From positions 1 to 5,356 of the forward strand of contig CAZPXF010000113.1 in assembly GCA_964590945.1 (NCBI GenBank): a DNA stretch of 5,356 nt, given 5' to 3'. Of the stretch, positions 5,346 to 5,356 are shown piece by piece; positions within the stretch are counted from its first letter, which is position 1; each line of letters begins with the position of its first letter. The stretch comes from CAZPXF01 sp964590945 (GTDB lineage: Bacteria > Bacillota > Clostridia > Lachnospirales > Lachnospiraceae). A program made the translations under genes and the position numbers. Under the pieces are notes generated by a model that did not search any database, was not told where the DNA came from, and worked only from the letters and a program-made list of their open reading frames with translations.

Positions 5346-5356
5346 TGTGATATAAT
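5346..5356 (+). promoter_or_regulatory. Extended -10 promoter reading out of the right edge
   Basis: The final 11 bases, TGTGATATAAT, combine a perfect TATAAT (5351-5356) with the TGTGN extended -10 element. The region 17 bp upstream (5328-5333) has no recognisable -35, which such promoters can tolerate, especially with an activator. It implies a rightward gene beginning just outside the window, divergent from degV. Confidence 0.5.

Overview
The window looks like chromosomal DNA from a Gram-positive, Clostridia-type bacterium, most likely a member of the Lachnospiraceae. The reasons are strong AGGAGG-type ribosome binding sites, TGTGN-type extended -10 promoters, moderate GC content, and the combination of an Rpn-family nuclease, a PfoR-like PTS-EIIC membrane protein and a DegV lipid-binding protein. 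The taxonomic call is inference. No rRNA, tRNA, CRISPR array or insertion sequence is visible.

Layout. (a) 1-983, minus: an Rpn-family PD-(D/E)XK nuclease, cut by the left edge of the window. (b) 984-1224: a divergent intergenic region with a promoter for each flanking gene and two sets of inverted repeats that look like operators. (c) 1225-2430, plus: a 401-residue polytopic PTS_EIIC_2/PfoR-like membrane protein with no IIA or IIB partner in view. (d) 4170-2448, minus: an OmpR-type response regulator followed by a histidine kinase that overlaps it by 14 nt. This operon converges on the EIIC-like gene with only 17 bp between the stop codons, and the plus-strand terminator appears to lie inside the last codons of the kinase. 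(e) 4171-4305: a good sigma-A promoter and a leader hairpin for the two-component operon. (f) 5160-4306, minus: a full-length DegV (FakB-like) fatty-acid-binding protein. (g) 5161-5356: the degV promoter with a cluster of GTTTAC repeats, a 23-bp-period direct repeat, and a second, rightward promoter leaving the window.

How the genes may fit together. The regulator and kinase clearly form one unit. The kinase has two membrane helices and only about 16 residues outside the membrane, so it probably senses something in the membrane or through a membrane partner. The adjacent orphan EIIC-like protein (a family named for a putative toxin regulator) and DegV (fatty-acid binding) are both membrane-related, but a functional link is inference from proximity only.

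The observation most worth following is in the Rpn gene. A well-placed Shine-Dalgarno sequence and in-frame ATG sit near its 3' end, matching the arrangement described for enteric rpn genes, where a short C-terminal product made from inside the gene acts as antitoxin to the full-length nuclease.
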